From positions 1 through 64,000 of the forward strand of contig NZ_JACXSI010000011.1 of assembly GCF_014712675.1 (NCBI RefSeq): DNA of 64,000 nt, read 5' to 3'. How positions within the stretch are numbered: the first letter of the stretch is position 1; every line of letters starts with the position of its first letter. The DNA comes from Peribacillus faecalis (lineage in GTDB: Bacteria > Bacillota > Bacilli > Bacillales > DSM-1321). The notes beneath the pieces were generated by a model. It had not been told where the DNA came from. It ran no database searches and saw only the letters and a list, made by a program, of their open reading frames with translations. Of this stretch, positions 34,534 to 43,796 are shown piece after piece. A program made the translations under genes and the position numbers.

Positions 34534-36195
34534 ATGCCATATGCAAAGCGAAAACGGCTGGGGGATTTGCTTATAGAGGCAGGGTTAATCACCGAGGAAC
34601 AGTTACAGAAAGCCTTGCAAGAAAAGGAAGCAAAACAAAAGCTTGGTGATGCCTTATTACAAAAAGGATTAATTACGGAAAATCAACTAATTGAAGTATT
34701 GGAAGTTCAACTCGGAATCCCGCGTGTTAATCTTTACCGCTATCCTTTTGATCCGAAGTTATTCAGCTTGGTATCCAGGGAAATGGCAACACGCAATTTA
34801 ATTATTCCTTTGAAAAAAGATGGAGAAGTTTTATATGTTGCAATGGCTGATCCTATGGACTTTTTCACAATTGATGATATTCGTTTATCTACAGGGTTCA
34901 AAATTGAAACGGCGATTGCAACGAAAGAAGATATTTCAAGAGCGATTTCTAAATATTACGACCAAAATGAAGACTTCGGAACATTAACTGAAGAGGTTTT
35001 GGTTGAGGATGACAACAATCAGCAAGATCTTGAGGATGATTCTCCGGTTGTACGGTTAGTCAATCAAATATTAGCAAATGCCATTACGCAAAAAGCCAGT
35101 GATATTCATATTGATCCGCAAGAAAAAAGTATCGTTATCCGATTCCGGATTGATGGGCAATTGCGGATTGAGCGGGTCGTGCCTCGGCATATGCAAAATG
35201 TTCTAGTAGCCAGGATCAAAATTATGTCAAATCTCGATATTACTGAGCATCGAATTCCGCAAGACGGCCGTTTGAAGGTGACGGTGAATAATCATCCGGT
35301 TGACTTGCGTGTATCATTGCTTCCGACGGTGTTCGGAGAGAAAATTGTTTTTCGTATATTGGATTTGCGAAGCTCTGTCAGTGATATTAGCCGGCTTGGC
35401 TTCAATAAAATTCACGAACAACGCTTCGAGGAAATGATCAATAAGCCGACGGGGATTGTTTTAATTACCGGTCCGACCGGATCAGGAAAATCATCTACAT
35501 TATATGCTGCTTTAAATAAGCTGAACAGTGAAGAAGTGAACATCATTACAATTGAGGACCCGGTAGAATTCCAGTTAGAGGGTATTAATCAAATTCAAGT
35601 TAATGCGAATGTCGGCATGACATTTGCATCCGGATTGCGCTCGATACTACGTCAAGATCCAAACATTATTATGGTCGGGGAGATGCGTGATAAAGAGACA
35701 GTTGAAACGGCTATCCGCGCATCGTTAACGGGGCATTTAGTGTTAAGTACGATTCATACGAATGATTCCTTAAGCACAATCACAAGGTTATTGGATATGG
35801 GAGTTGAACCATTTCTTATTGCGACTTCATTAAGTGGAATTGTGGCTCAACGTCTTGTCCGCAAAGTTTGCCGGGATTGTGCTGTGAAAGAAAAGCCGAC
35901 AGAGAGAGAAGTTGAGATTTTCTCTAAAAGAGGTATGAGCATTGAGCAAATAACAAGAGGGCAGGGGTGTCCGGCTTGTAATATGACCGGATATAGAGGT
36001 CGGATGGCGATTCATGAAATGCTCATCATTAATGATGAAATTCGCCGTGCAATCATGAACTCGACCCAAATTGATCGATTGCGGGACTTTGCAGTGAAAA
36101 ATAAAACAATCTTTTTGATTGATGATGGCTTATTAAAGGTGAAGCAAGGATTAACGACAACAGAGGAAGTGTTGCGTGTTGCGACATTGGATTAA
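34534..36195 (+). CDS. pilB: PilB, type IV pilus extension ATPase
   Basis: 553 aa GspE/PilB ATPase that powers pilin polymerisation. The N-terminal MshEN domain has two copies of the c-di-GMP-binding-type motif: RLGDLLIEAGLITEEQLQ (8-25) and KLGDALLQKGLITENQL (36-52). Then N2 domain, Walker A GPTGSGKS (313-320), Asp box, Walker B NIIMVGEMRD and His box. The zinc tetracysteine is complete: C446, C449, C479, C482. Start ATG 34534, overlapping no gene; the Shine-Dalgarno is weak (AAGCGGGG). Confidence 0.95.
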   Translation: MPYAKRKRLGDLLIEAGLITEEQLQKALQEKEAKQKLGDALLQKGLITENQLIEVLEVQLGIPRVNLYRYPFDPKLFSLVSREMATRNLIIPLKKDGEVLYVAMADPMDFFTIDDIRLSTGFKIETAIATKEDISRAISKYYDQNEDFGTLTEEVLVEDDNNQQDLEDDSPVVRLVNQILANAITQKASDIHIDPQEKSIVIRFRIDGQLRIERVVPRHMQNVLVARIKIMSNLDITEHRIPQDGRLKVTVNNHPVDLRVSLLPTVFGEKIVFRILDLRSSVSDISRLGFNKIHEQRFEEMINKPTGIVLITGPTGSGKSSTLYAALNKLNSEEVNIITIEDPVEFQLEGINQIQVNANVGMTFASGLRSILRQDPNIIMVGEMRDKETVETAIRASLTGHLVLSTIHTNDSLSTITRLLDMGVEPFLIATSLSGIVAQRLVRKVCRDCAVKEKPTEREVEIFSKRGMSIEQITRGQGCPACNMTGYRGRMAIHEMLIINDEIRRAIMNSTQIDRLRDFAVKNKTIFLIDDGLLKVKQGLTTTEEVLRVATLD

Positions 36196-36212
36196 AGAAT
36201 GAAGGTGATGAT

Positions 36213-37253
36213 ATGAAAATAGAGGTAGAACAAATATTACGGGCAGCCTATGAACTGAAAGCATCGGATGTTCATTTAACTGTAGGTGTGCCGCCAATTA
36301 TGCGAATAAATGGCGAATTGAAAAGGTACGGTAAAGAAGTGCTGAATTCTTCTGATACGGAGGCGATTGCTAAAGCGATGGTTCCGGAGCGAATGTATAG
36401 CATTTTTAAAGAGAAAGGCGAATTGGACTTTTCCTACACTTTGCCTGGTATTTCGAGGTTTCGTGTAAATGCTTATCACCAACGGGCTTGTATCGCACTG
36501 GCCATTCGGGTAGTGCCAACATTAATACCGTCTATTGATGATTTGAAAATGCCGCCTATCTTGAAAAAAATCGTAGAGAAGCCACAAGGTCTTGTATTGG
36601 TAACGGGACCGACTGGAAGCGGGAAATCGACGACTTTAGCAGCAATGATTTCCTATATGAATACGCATATGCGCAGACATATCATTACATTGGAAGATCC
36701 TATTGAGTATTTACATAGTCATAACACATGTATCATTGATCAGAGGGAAGTTGGCTATGATACGGATAATTTTGCTAATGGTCTCCGTGCCTCTTTACGT
36801 CAAGATCCTGATGTCATTTTGGTCGGGGAATTGCGTGATTTAGAAACGATTTCTACTGCTATAACAGCGGCAGAAACCGGACACTTAGTATTAGGTACAT
36901 TGCATACATCGAGCGCGCCGTCGACCATTGACCGAATTATCGATGTCTTCCCGCCTGCCCAGCAGCAGCAGGTGCGCATCCAGTTGGCGAATGTGCTTGT
37001 CAGTATCATTTCACAAAGATTATTCCCGACTGTCCGCCAAGCAGGAAGAAGAGCAGCGACAGAAATTTTGATTAATAACCCGGCAATTGCCAACTTAATT
37101 CGAAGTGAAAAAATTCATCAAATCGTAAATGTACTGCAAATGTCGAAAGAACAAGGAATGCATACATTGGAAAGCAATTTGAAAGATTTAGTCTCATCAG
37201 GAGAAATCGCGATGGAGACAGCTTTACCATACTTAGGGGAAAAGGTGGAGTAA
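36213..37253 (+). CDS. pilT: PilT, type IV pilus retraction ATPase
   Basis: 346 aa. N-terminal PAS-like domain KASDVHLTVGVPPIMRINGEL, Walker A GPTGSGKS (132-139), AIRxR-like GLRASLRQDPDVILVGELRD, HTSSA box. PilT is a homohexameric motor that depolymerises the pilus; its presence argues for retractile pili (twitching or DNA uptake) rather than a pure type II pseudopilus. Translationally coupled to pilC, whose ATG follows the stop directly. Confidence 0.95.
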   Translation: MKIEVEQILRAAYELKASDVHLTVGVPPIMRINGELKRYGKEVLNSSDTEAIAKAMVPERMYSIFKEKGELDFSYTLPGISRFRVNAYHQRACIALAIRVVPTLIPSIDDLKMPPILKKIVEKPQGLVLVTGPTGSGKSTTLAAMISYMNTHMRRHIITLEDPIEYLHSHNTCIIDQREVGYDTDNFANGLRASLRQDPDVILVGELRDLETISTAITAAETGHLVLGTLHTSSAPSTIDRIIDVFPPAQQQQVRIQLANVLVSIISQRLFPTVRQAGRRAATEILINNPAIANLIRSEKIHQIVNVLQMSKEQGMHTLESNLKDLVSSGEIAMETALPYLGEKVE

Positions 37254-38459
37254 ATGGCGAAGTTTGCATATCAGGGCCGAAGTCGTAGTGGGAAAGAACA
37301 AGGTCACATCATCGCTAATTCAAAACGGGATGCCATTTTTTCGTTAACGAATAAAGGGATTAAAGTAATAAATGTGCAGGAGGTCGAGCAATCGGCCTTT
37401 ACGAAGGATATCGTAATCGGCGCGCCCGTTAAACATGAACATTTGACTATTTATTTACGGCAATTTGCCACTTTGCTGAGAGCAGGTGTGACGATCGTTG
37501 ATGCTACTGCCATATTAGCTGAACAAACAGAAAGTAAACATTTAGCCAAGACACTGACAAATATCGAGCAAGAATTGCGGGAAGGAAATCCGTTTTCCCG
37601 TTCGGCGGCAAAATATCAAAGAATCTTTTCACCGATGTTCATTAACATGGTAAAAGCAGGCGAAGCGGGCGGAAATATGGAGGAAACATTGGAGCGTTTG
37701 GCTGTTCATTATGAAAAGCAAAATGTGACGCGGCAAAAAATCAAATCAGCATTAGCCTATCCGGTAGTTGTCGGAATCATTGCTGTCATCGTCACGATTT
37801 TCCTTTTAGTTTCAATTGTACCGACCTTTGCTTCGATGTTTGCCGATTTTGGTGAAGAACTGCCGGCAATCACTCAATCGGTTTTAAAAGCTAGTGAAGT
37901 GATGCAAAAGTTTTGGTATCTTGTCATTCTATTTTTTATCGCAATTTTCATTTTATTTTCGGTTATAAAGAGTAATAAAAAAACGAAATATTACTTAGAT
38001 TATGCACTGCTTCGTATGCCTGTTTTCGGAAAGCTTTTGCAAAAATCGGCGCTTGCAAGAATGACAAGAACATTAAGTTCACTGTTTTCTAGTTCAGTGC
38101 CAATTTTACAAGCGATGAAAATTGTAGAGGAAGTAGTAGAAAATGAAGTAATCGGCAAGGTTATTCTTCAATCTAGAGACTCGTTGGAAAGAGGTCAATC
38201 AATTGCCTTGCCGATGAAAAAACATTGGGCTTTTCCTCCTCTTGTCACGCAAATGATTACAATTGGCGAGCAAACAGGACAATTGGACAGTATGCTATCA
38301 AAAGTGGCAGATTTCTATGAGCGGGAAGTAGAAACAGCGACTGACCAACTAAAATCATTGATTGAACCGTTGATGATCGTGCTTCTAGCTGGGGTAATCG
38401 GGGTTATAGTAGCGAGTATTATGATCCCAATGTTTGAAATTTACAATTCAGTTGGGTGA
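37254..38459 (+). CDS. pilC: PilC, type IV pilus platform membrane protein
   Basis: 401 aa GspF/PilC family: MAKFAYQGRSRSGKEQGHI at the N-terminus, two repeated T2SSF cytoplasmic helical domains (about 65-190 and 265-385), three transmembrane helices (about 165-190, 215-240, 370-395). It is the inner membrane rotor moved by PilB and PilT. After the stop there is an AT-rich gap and a promoter for the pilin gene. Confidence 0.95.
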   Translation: MAKFAYQGRSRSGKEQGHIIANSKRDAIFSLTNKGIKVINVQEVEQSAFTKDIVIGAPVKHEHLTIYLRQFATLLRAGVTIVDATAILAEQTESKHLAKTLTNIEQELREGNPFSRSAAKYQRIFSPMFINMVKAGEAGGNMEETLERLAVHYEKQNVTRQKIKSALAYPVVVGIIAVIVTIFLLVSIVPTFASMFADFGEELPAITQSVLKASEVMQKFWYLVILFFIAIFILFSVIKSNKKTKYYLDYALLRMPVFGKLLQKSALARMTRTLSSLFSSSVPILQAMKIVEEVVENEVIGKVILQSRDSLERGQSIALPMKKHWAFPPLVTQMITIGEQTGQLDSMLSKVADFYEREVETATDQLKSLIEPLMIVLLAGVIGVIVASIMIPMFEIYNSVG

Positions 38460-38505
38460 ATTCAGTAAAAAAGTAATAATTTTTTTCATAAATTTTTCAT
38501 AATTA

Positions 38506-38534
38506 TGTTACTTTTTCTAATTTTATAGTATAAT
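38506..38534 (+). promoter_or_regulatory. Candidate promoter of the major pilin gene
   Basis: A perfect TATAAT (38529-38534), 17 bp after a weak -35 TGTTAC (38506-38511), 43 bases before the pilin start. A separate promoter would give the structural subunit a higher level than the assembly genes. Confidence 0.5.
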
Positions 38535-38577
38535 AGACTTCGTACTAAGGTAACAGAAAATTGAGAGGGTGGGGAAA

Positions 38578-39012
38578 ATGAAGAAAGTAAAAAATATTTT
38601 GCGTAATGAGAAGGGGTTAACACTTATTGAGTTGTTAGCAGTAGTAGTTATTTTGGGGATTATTGCAGCAATTGCAATTCCGGCAATAGCTAGTATTATT
38701 GATAATTCAAAAAAGGATGCACATGTAGCAAATGCGGAGCAATTAGTAAGTGCTGCAAGATTGGCTGTTGCTTCCGGAGCTGAATTTGCAACTGAAGGTG
38801 AAACTACTGCTCAGGAATTGAAGGATTTAGACTATCTAGATGCTTTTAAAGATCCAGATAAAGAAGAATATACGTCTACTAAAGTTACTTTCGATGATAA
38901 GGGTGAAATTACATCGGTTACACTAGAACATCCAGATAGAGGAACATTAACAGCTACAACAGCTGACGAACTTGAAGATCTTGAAGGCACTTTACTAGCA
39001 ATAATGGAATAA
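38578..39012 (+). CDS. pilA: Major type IV pilin (PilA-like)
   Basis: 144 aa. ATG 38578 follows GAGGGTGGGG. The signal ends NEKG; after cleavage at G13 the mature protein starts LTLIELLAVVVILGIIAAIAIPAI with Glu5, like ComGC and PilA pilins. The ectodomain (about 100 residues) has no cysteine and has many acidic residues and threonines. It is the substrate of the prepilin peptidase encoded next. Confidence 0.9.
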   Translation: MKKVKNILRNEKGLTLIELLAVVVILGIIAAIAIPAIASIIDNSKKDAHVANAEQLVSAARLAVASGAEFATEGETTAQELKDLDYLDAFKDPDKEEYTSTKVTFDDKGEITSVTLEHPDRGTLTATTADELEDLEGTLLAIME

Positions 39013-39045
39013 GATCAAACTTCGAACTAAAAGGAGCCCTAAACC

Positions 39046-39801
39046 ATGATCACACTACTAATAATCTACACAACTATAATAGGTCTTATACTAGGTTCAT
39101 TCTATAATGTGGTCGGATTGCGGGTTCCTTTGAAAGAATCGGTAGTGGCTCCGCGGTCGTCTTGTCCGAAATGCAATAATGTTTTGACTGCTTTTGAGTT
39201 AATACCGGTTCTATCATATGTGTTTCAAAAAGGGAAATGTCGGAGCTGTAAAGCTCCGATTTCTCCTATTTATCCGTTTATGGAATTCGTGACCGGTCTT
39301 TTGTTTGCTGTATCTCCGTTTATAATCGGTTGGAGCTATGAATTAATATTCTGTTACGCACTTATATCGCTTTTAGTCATTATTACGGTTTCGGATTTAG
39401 CTTATATGATTATTCCTGATAAGATATTGATTTTCTTTGCTGCTATTTTTATTGTTTTGCATTTGACGATTCATGAAGCAAATTGGCTCGATATTTTATT
39501 AGGAGCAATGATTGGATTTGTTCTTCTCCTATTGATTGCCCTAGTCAGCAAAGGCGGCATGGGCGGCGGCGATATAAAGTTATTTGCTTTGCTGGGATTT
39601 ATTTTAGGAGTTAAACAAGTGCTGCTTGCTTTCTTTTTTTCTGTCTTCTTTGGAGCGGTCGTGGGAATAGTGTTAATTGCTACGGGTGTTGTCGAAAAAA
39701 AGAAGCCTGTTCCATTCGGTCCGTTTATTGCCGTGGGAACTCTAGTCGCCTATTATTTTGGCGATACTCTATTAGATTGGTATTTGCAAATGTTTGTATA
39801 G
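39046..39801 (+). CDS. pilD: PilD/ComC-type prepilin peptidase and N-methyltransferase (A24)
   Basis: 251 aa with about eight helices. Zinc cysteines C40/C43 and C65/C68 in the N-terminal methyltransferase loop. Catalytic aspartates D117 (TVSDLAYMIIPD) and D176 (GGGDIKLFALLG). It cleaves the signal of the pilins here and probably of Com pseudopilins; it is the positional equivalent of B. subtilis comC. Start after AAAGGAG. Its 3' end lies 25 bases before the pilM start. Confidence 0.95.
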   Translation: MITLLIIYTTIIGLILGSFYNVVGLRVPLKESVVAPRSSCPKCNNVLTAFELIPVLSYVFQKGKCRSCKAPISPIYPFMEFVTGLLFAVSPFIIGWSYELIFCYALISLLVIITVSDLAYMIIPDKILIFFAAIFIVLHLTIHEANWLDILLGAMIGFVLLLLIALVSKGGMGGGDIKLFALLGFILGVKQVLLAFFFSVFFGAVVGIVLIATGVVEKKKPVPFGPFIAVGTLVAYYFGDTLLDWYLQMFV

Positions 39802-39826
39802 ATTTGATGAATGGATGGGGAAAAAC

Positions 39827-40822
39827 ATGGGACTATCTATTTTTAACAAAAGAGATAAAGTAATTAATATTGAAATAAAGGATCATGTCATTCGCTACAC
39901 AGAGGTGGCGTCCAATGATTCACTGTCTGTTCATTCAATGGGAGAGTATTTATTGCCTTCTGGTATTATACGAGACGGAAAAATAGAAGATCCATTTGCG
40001 TTGACTGCGATATTAGAGCAATGTGTCGATGAGTGGAAAATTGCCAGACGGAAAGTCCGTTTTCTTGTCCCAGATCAGCATGTGTTGGTGCGTCGGTTGA
40101 AGATAGAACAAGAGATAGCGGACGATGAAATAGAAGGGCATTTATATTTACAGCTAGGAACTAGCATTCATTTGCCGTTTGAAGAGCCGGTCTTTGATGT
40201 TATCGTTCTTGGTGAAAAAGATGGACAGAAAGAAATTCTTATATTTGCTGCATCTGAACAAATAGTGAAACAATATAGTGATTTATTGCAAGAATGCAAG
40301 CTAAAGCCGAGCATTTTTGATATTGTTCCTTTAGCGAATTATCGTCTTTATCATTCTTTATATGATTGTCATGAGGGTGAACATATTATGTTCCTTCATT
40401 TTGACTTGTATGGTGTCAATGTCAGTGTATTTGAGAACGATAAGCCGAGCTTCATGCGCTATTTGCCGATAAGCTCCGATAAAGAGCAGTGGGAAATTGT
40501 AAATGATAGTTTAGGATTCCAACGCTGGGAATATAAAGTGGATAAAGATCAATATTATGAGTTTCTAATAGACATGTATACCGAGATCGACCGTGTTGTC
40601 ACTTTTTATAAATTCAATGTTAGTGAGGAACAGCAAGAAATCTCATCTTTAGTTATAATGGGCGACCATCCATTTTTAAGTACAATAGTCGAGCAAATGA
40701 AAAATAGATTCAATATGCCGGTTCGCTCACTGCTTGATACGGATCGAAGCAATGAAAAAATCCGAAACATAGATTATCAGTATTATTTGCCGATTGGTCT
40801 TGCTTTAAGAGGGGGAGATTAA
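39827..40822 (+). CDS. pilM: PilM, actin-like pilus assembly protein
   Basis: 331 aa from ATG 39827 (GGATGGGG upstream); in-frame starts at 39815 or 39794 are possible. FtsA/actin-fold PilM: INIEIKDHVIRYTEV at the phosphate-1 strand, KVRFLVPDQHVLVRRLKIE, FLHFDLYGVNVSVF second phosphate loop, SLVIMGDHP. The classic Gly-rich loops are weaker than in proteobacterial PilM. It binds the cytoplasmic tip of PilN, encoded next with no gap. Confidence 0.88.
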   Translation: MGLSIFNKRDKVINIEIKDHVIRYTEVASNDSLSVHSMGEYLLPSGIIRDGKIEDPFALTAILEQCVDEWKIARRKVRFLVPDQHVLVRRLKIEQEIADDEIEGHLYLQLGTSIHLPFEEPVFDVIVLGEKDGQKEILIFAASEQIVKQYSDLLQECKLKPSIFDIVPLANYRLYHSLYDCHEGEHIMFLHFDLYGVNVSVFENDKPSFMRYLPISSDKEQWEIVNDSLGFQRWEYKVDKDQYYEFLIDMYTEIDRVVTFYKFNVSEEQQEISSLVIMGDHPFLSTIVEQMKNRFNMPVRSLLDTDRSNEKIRNIDYQYYLPIGLALRGGD

Positions 40823-41485
40823 ATGTTAGCTGAAATTAATTTACTCCCGAAAAAAGAACGAAAAAGTTTTGCATTCCCTATTGCTTCAGCGCTGATTGTT
40901 CTTGTGCTTGCAGGAGTAGGCGGCTTCTTTTTTTATACATATACGCAAACGAAAAAGGATATTGTAGCTCTAGAATCAAACTTGGCTCAGACAAGGCAAC
41001 TGATTGAAATAGAAACTACGAAAGCGGAAACAACCGTGAATTCCGTCACACAACTCGAAAACATGATTGAGTGGGGAGAAACGTACACAATAAAATCGGT
41101 TCCTATATTGGATGAGCTGATTTCGTTGCTGCCGCAAAGAGGATTTTTTATGCAGTACGACTACAAGGAACAAAACACTGTGGAACTGACTGTAAGGTTT
41201 GATGCCTCGTTGGAAGCTTCTTCTTACTTGGATGAATTGTTGGCATCAGAATGGACTTCAGAAGCAAAATTGAATTCGTTGGACGTTACAGAATCCTATC
41301 ATTATTATGAAATAAATGGTTATGGAGAGCCGGAAAAGCCAGAATTTCAGTTGCTTAATGAAGATTTTGTTCCGCGTTATGAAGCGGTTTATGAAATGAA
41401 ATTAGCTTCTGACTTTATCTTGAATAAACAGAACGAAGACGCTGATTCATCTTCTTCGCAGGAAGGGGAGGATGACGTTGAATAA
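40823..41485 (+). CDS. pilN: PilN-like bitopic pilus assembly protein
   Basis: 220 aa. The cytoplasmic N-terminus MLAEINLLPKKERKS is the conserved PilM-binding INLLP motif. One helix (about 16-37), a coiled coil (about 40-80) and a small ferredoxin-like domain follow; the tail is acidic (EDADSSSSQEGEDD). Its ATG abuts the pilM stop, and the 3' end overlaps pilO. Confidence 0.88.
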   Translation: MLAEINLLPKKERKSFAFPIASALIVLVLAGVGGFFFYTYTQTKKDIVALESNLAQTRQLIEIETTKAETTVNSVTQLENMIEWGETYTIKSVPILDELISLLPQRGFFMQYDYKEQNTVELTVRFDASLEASSYLDELLASEWTSEAKLNSLDVTESYHYYEINGYGEPEKPEFQLLNEDFVPRYEAVYEMKLASDFILNKQNEDADSSSSQEGEDDVE

Positions 41486-42236
41486 GTTGGATAAGTTGGA
41501 TAAGAAGTGGAAGATTATTGCACTCAGCGGATTGCTAGGAGTATCGGTTTTGGCTGCAATTTATTTCTATGTCATTTACCCGAAAAGTGACGATTTGCAA
41601 TCGAAGGAGCGGGAATTGCAAGCGCTTGAAACAGAATTGGCGATCATACAAACTGAGCAAAATAAAAAAACAGAAGAGCCGCGCGTATCGTCTGTCGAAT
41701 TGCAAAAAAAGATTCCGGTTAAGCCGAATGTTCAGCAGATTATCGTAGATTTTAATCAAGCAGAAATTGTTTCGGGAAGTTTGATAACTAATATTGCGGT
41801 AGAGGAAAATGTTGAAATTGGGCAGCCTGTCGCTTCTGCTGGCGAGGAAGACGAAAGTGAATCAGAATCTGAATCAGAATCAGTAAGCGAACCGGTTTCA
41901 GTACCGGCACAGGCAATAGAAGGTCTGAAGCAAGTTAGGCTGTCGTTAACCGTACAGTCGGAACGATATGCTGATTTGGAGAAATTTTTATCCTCGCTGG
42001 AGAGTTTAGAACGAATTACAAAGGTTGAGAATATCAGTTTCGAAGGATTCGAGGAAATTACCTCTGTTGATCAAACTCGCTCTATTCTGGAATATACAGT
42101 TGTTGTTTCGGCATATTATGCGTCGAAACTGAAAGATTTGCAGGAAGATTTACCTAGAGTCAGATCGGCTGAGCCTGCTAATAAAACAAATCCTCTTTAC
42201 GAAAGCCCGATTCTTCAACGAAGAGGTCAGGAGTAA
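41478..42236 (+). CDS. pilO: PilO-like pilus assembly protein
   Basis: 252 aa from TTG 41478, chosen for GGGAGG seven bases upstream; ATG 41472 is too close to it. Cytoplasmic NKLDKLDKLDKK, one helix (about 14-33), coiled coil, then an insert with four GAATCW hexamers (SESESESES) and a C-terminal ferredoxin-like domain (VRLSLTVQSERYADLEKFLSSLESL). It pairs with PilN in the alignment complex. It overlaps pilN by eight bases and ends the pilus operon. Confidence 0.85.
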   Translation: MNKLDKLDKKWKIIALSGLLGVSVLAAIYFYVIYPKSDDLQSKERELQALETELAIIQTEQNKKTEEPRVSSVELQKKIPVKPNVQQIIVDFNQAEIVSGSLITNIAVEENVEIGQPVASAGEEDESESESESESVSEPVSVPAQAIEGLKQVRLSLTVQSERYADLEKFLSSLESLERITKVENISFEGFEEITSVDQTRSILEYTVVVSAYYASKLKDLQEDLPRVRSAEPANKTNPLYESPILQRRGQE

Positions 42237-42286
42237 AACAAATACTAAATCTATCAAAATATATAACATATTGACGAAAGCTATTG

Positions 42287-42323
42287 ATAACAAGACGACA
42301 AAAGTCTTGTTATTTTTTTTTTT
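42287..42323 (+). terminator. Terminator of the pilus operon
   Basis: ATAACAAGAC (42287-42296) and GTCTTGTTAT (42304-42313) form a perfect stem, followed by eleven T. Confidence 0.93.
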
Positions 42324-42367
42324 GTCTATGTTAGGATGAAGCAAACGTCGAATGGAGGGGTGTGCGA

Positions 42368-43348
42368 ATGGACAAGCCAAATCGTAAAACGATTACGATT
42401 AAAATAAATGGCAATGAAGAGGCATATATAAATGAAAAGAAGAAAGAGATTAAAGAGGGAAAAACAGAGACCGGAGAAGAGGCTGCCCCGCTTTTAATCG
42501 AAAGTGCCGCATCTAAAGAGAAGCAGGAAGAAAGCTTTGAATGGGTGATACCATCGGGGGAAGTGAGTTCATTTGAAAAAGAAAGTGTATTTGTCTCGAG
42601 CAGTCTTCAAAAAAAGAAAATTAATCGTAATGAGCGGATCTTTCAGAAGGTGTTTGTGTCGATTATTACGGCTGTTTTGGTTGGAGCCGGCTTTTGGTAT
42701 ATTGCATTTCGGACGATTACAGCAAGCGATGCGCCGACTGTGAATACAACAGCTCCTCCGATAGAAGACGGACGTGCTGCCCAACAGACGTCAAAAGTGA
42801 ATCTTCCGCCGGTTAATCTGTTCTTTGTCCAGGGAGGCGTATTCAGTAATCGTGAGGCAGCGGAGGCAGCGAGGGATGATTTCGCTTCAAAAGGATTTCC
42901 GGCGATTGCGGTAAGTGATGGAGATAAGACGTATGTTGCGCTATTTGCCAGCGATTCTCTTGAAAATGCGAAAGCAATCGGTAAAACATATAAGGATCAA
43001 GGGATAGATGTGTACTGGAAGGAGCTGACTTTTGCCGGTGGGGAGACGAAGCTTTCCGCTGAAGATGCGAAAGTTGTCGAGACAGGAGCTGCCTTTTATC
43101 AGACATTAACTGTTGCGGCCACGCAGCATAAACTTGGTTCGACTCAAGCGGATAAAGAAGCGATTGAGACGGATTTGAAAGAATTGCTGGCCATGGAAGC
43201 GAAAGATGAAAATGTATCAAAAATGGTCGTCTCTTTAAAGGAAGCAGCTGAGTTGCTAATAAGCGGTGAGCTCTCCGAAAAGGCAATTGCGCAGGTGCAG
43301 TCGCAATTGCTGCAATTTGTATCTATGTACGAGCAATTGAAGTCTTAG
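42368..43348 (+). CDS. spoIIB: SpoIIB-like SPOR-domain membrane protein
   Basis: 326 aa from ATG 42368 (GGAGGGG upstream). Charged cytoplasmic part (1-94), one helix (about 95-114), then a SPOR domain (about 147-218, FFVQGGVFSNREAAEAARDDFASKGFPA) that binds denuded septal glycan, and a helical C-terminus. In B. subtilis spoIIB lies at this place between comC and maf and speeds septal thinning and engulfment. Assignment to SpoIIB rests on domain order and synteny; sequence outside SPOR is not conserved. Confidence 0.85.
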   Translation: MDKPNRKTITIKINGNEEAYINEKKKEIKEGKTETGEEAAPLLIESAASKEKQEESFEWVIPSGEVSSFEKESVFVSSSLQKKKINRNERIFQKVFVSIITAVLVGAGFWYIAFRTITASDAPTVNTTAPPIEDGRAAQQTSKVNLPPVNLFFVQGGVFSNREAAEAARDDFASKGFPAIAVSDGDKTYVALFASDSLENAKAIGKTYKDQGIDVYWKELTFAGGETKLSAEDAKVVETGAAFYQTLTVAATQHKLGSTQADKEAIETDLKELLAMEAKDENVSKMVVSLKEAAELLISGELSEKAIAQVQSQLLQFVSMYEQLKS

Positions 43349-43404
43349 TGCCAATCCTTGCAGCGATTTTGTCTGCGAGGATTATTTATTTCTTAAGAAA
43401 TTTT

Positions 43405-43545
43405 TGAACGTGGATAGCTGTCTAACCTTACACCTGCCCCGCTCGGGGCCTACAGGATGTAGGTCACATCGGTGTTGTCACAGAACGTGAGCCTTTAGCC
43501 GATGTTCCTCTTAGACTGTGTCTAGCTGCAGCGGCCAGCCAGTTT
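43405..43545 (+). repeat. Dispersed repeat, TAGCTGTC family (copy 2)
   Basis: GATAGCTGTCTAACCTTACA (43413 on), then CCTGCCCCGCTCGG and a CCTACAggaTGTAGG palindrome followed by TCACATCGG, all shared with copy 1 at 5167-5305 on the other strand. The GNRA end is missing here. Confidence 0.7.
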
Positions 43546-43796
43546 TCATCCCTGATTAGACTTCTTTGAGTATTGTGTCAAATTCATGACTGGCAAGTGA
43601 TGAATTTGACAGCGCTATGGTCTAAGCCAAATCATTCCAGAAATTTTGCAATTTCCTACGTGATTCGTCTTATGCAGGTCGGAGGATCTCACGATGAGAG
43701 TCACAGCGACGAAGATATGTGGACGTAGTGTTCTTAGTCGTTGTTCCTTACTTGCGGACCGCTTCCGCTTTTCGGTTCCCGCATGGCTCCTTTTTC
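43518..43796 (+). repeat. Long Bacillaceae-type intergenic repeat (copy at 43.6 kb)
   Basis: GTCTAGCTGCAGCGGCCAGCC leads into a block from 43624 (AAGCCAAATCATTCCAGAAA, then CAATTTCCTACGTGATTCG and TATGCAGGTCGG) that matches 49818-49874 almost base for base. Both copies end CCGCTTCCGCTTTTCGGTTC-CCGCATG. The inserted TCACGATGAGAGTCACAGCGACG segment resembles the 22.8-kb stretch. An internal palindrome (CATGACTGGCAAGTGATG, ATTTGACA repeats) lies at 43575-43612. Confidence 0.7.

Noticed and set aside
42843-43286. 147-codon antisense frame inside spoIIB
   Set aside because: It is a His/Pro/Leu-rich shadow of the SPOR-domain coding strand, with no Shine-Dalgarno.
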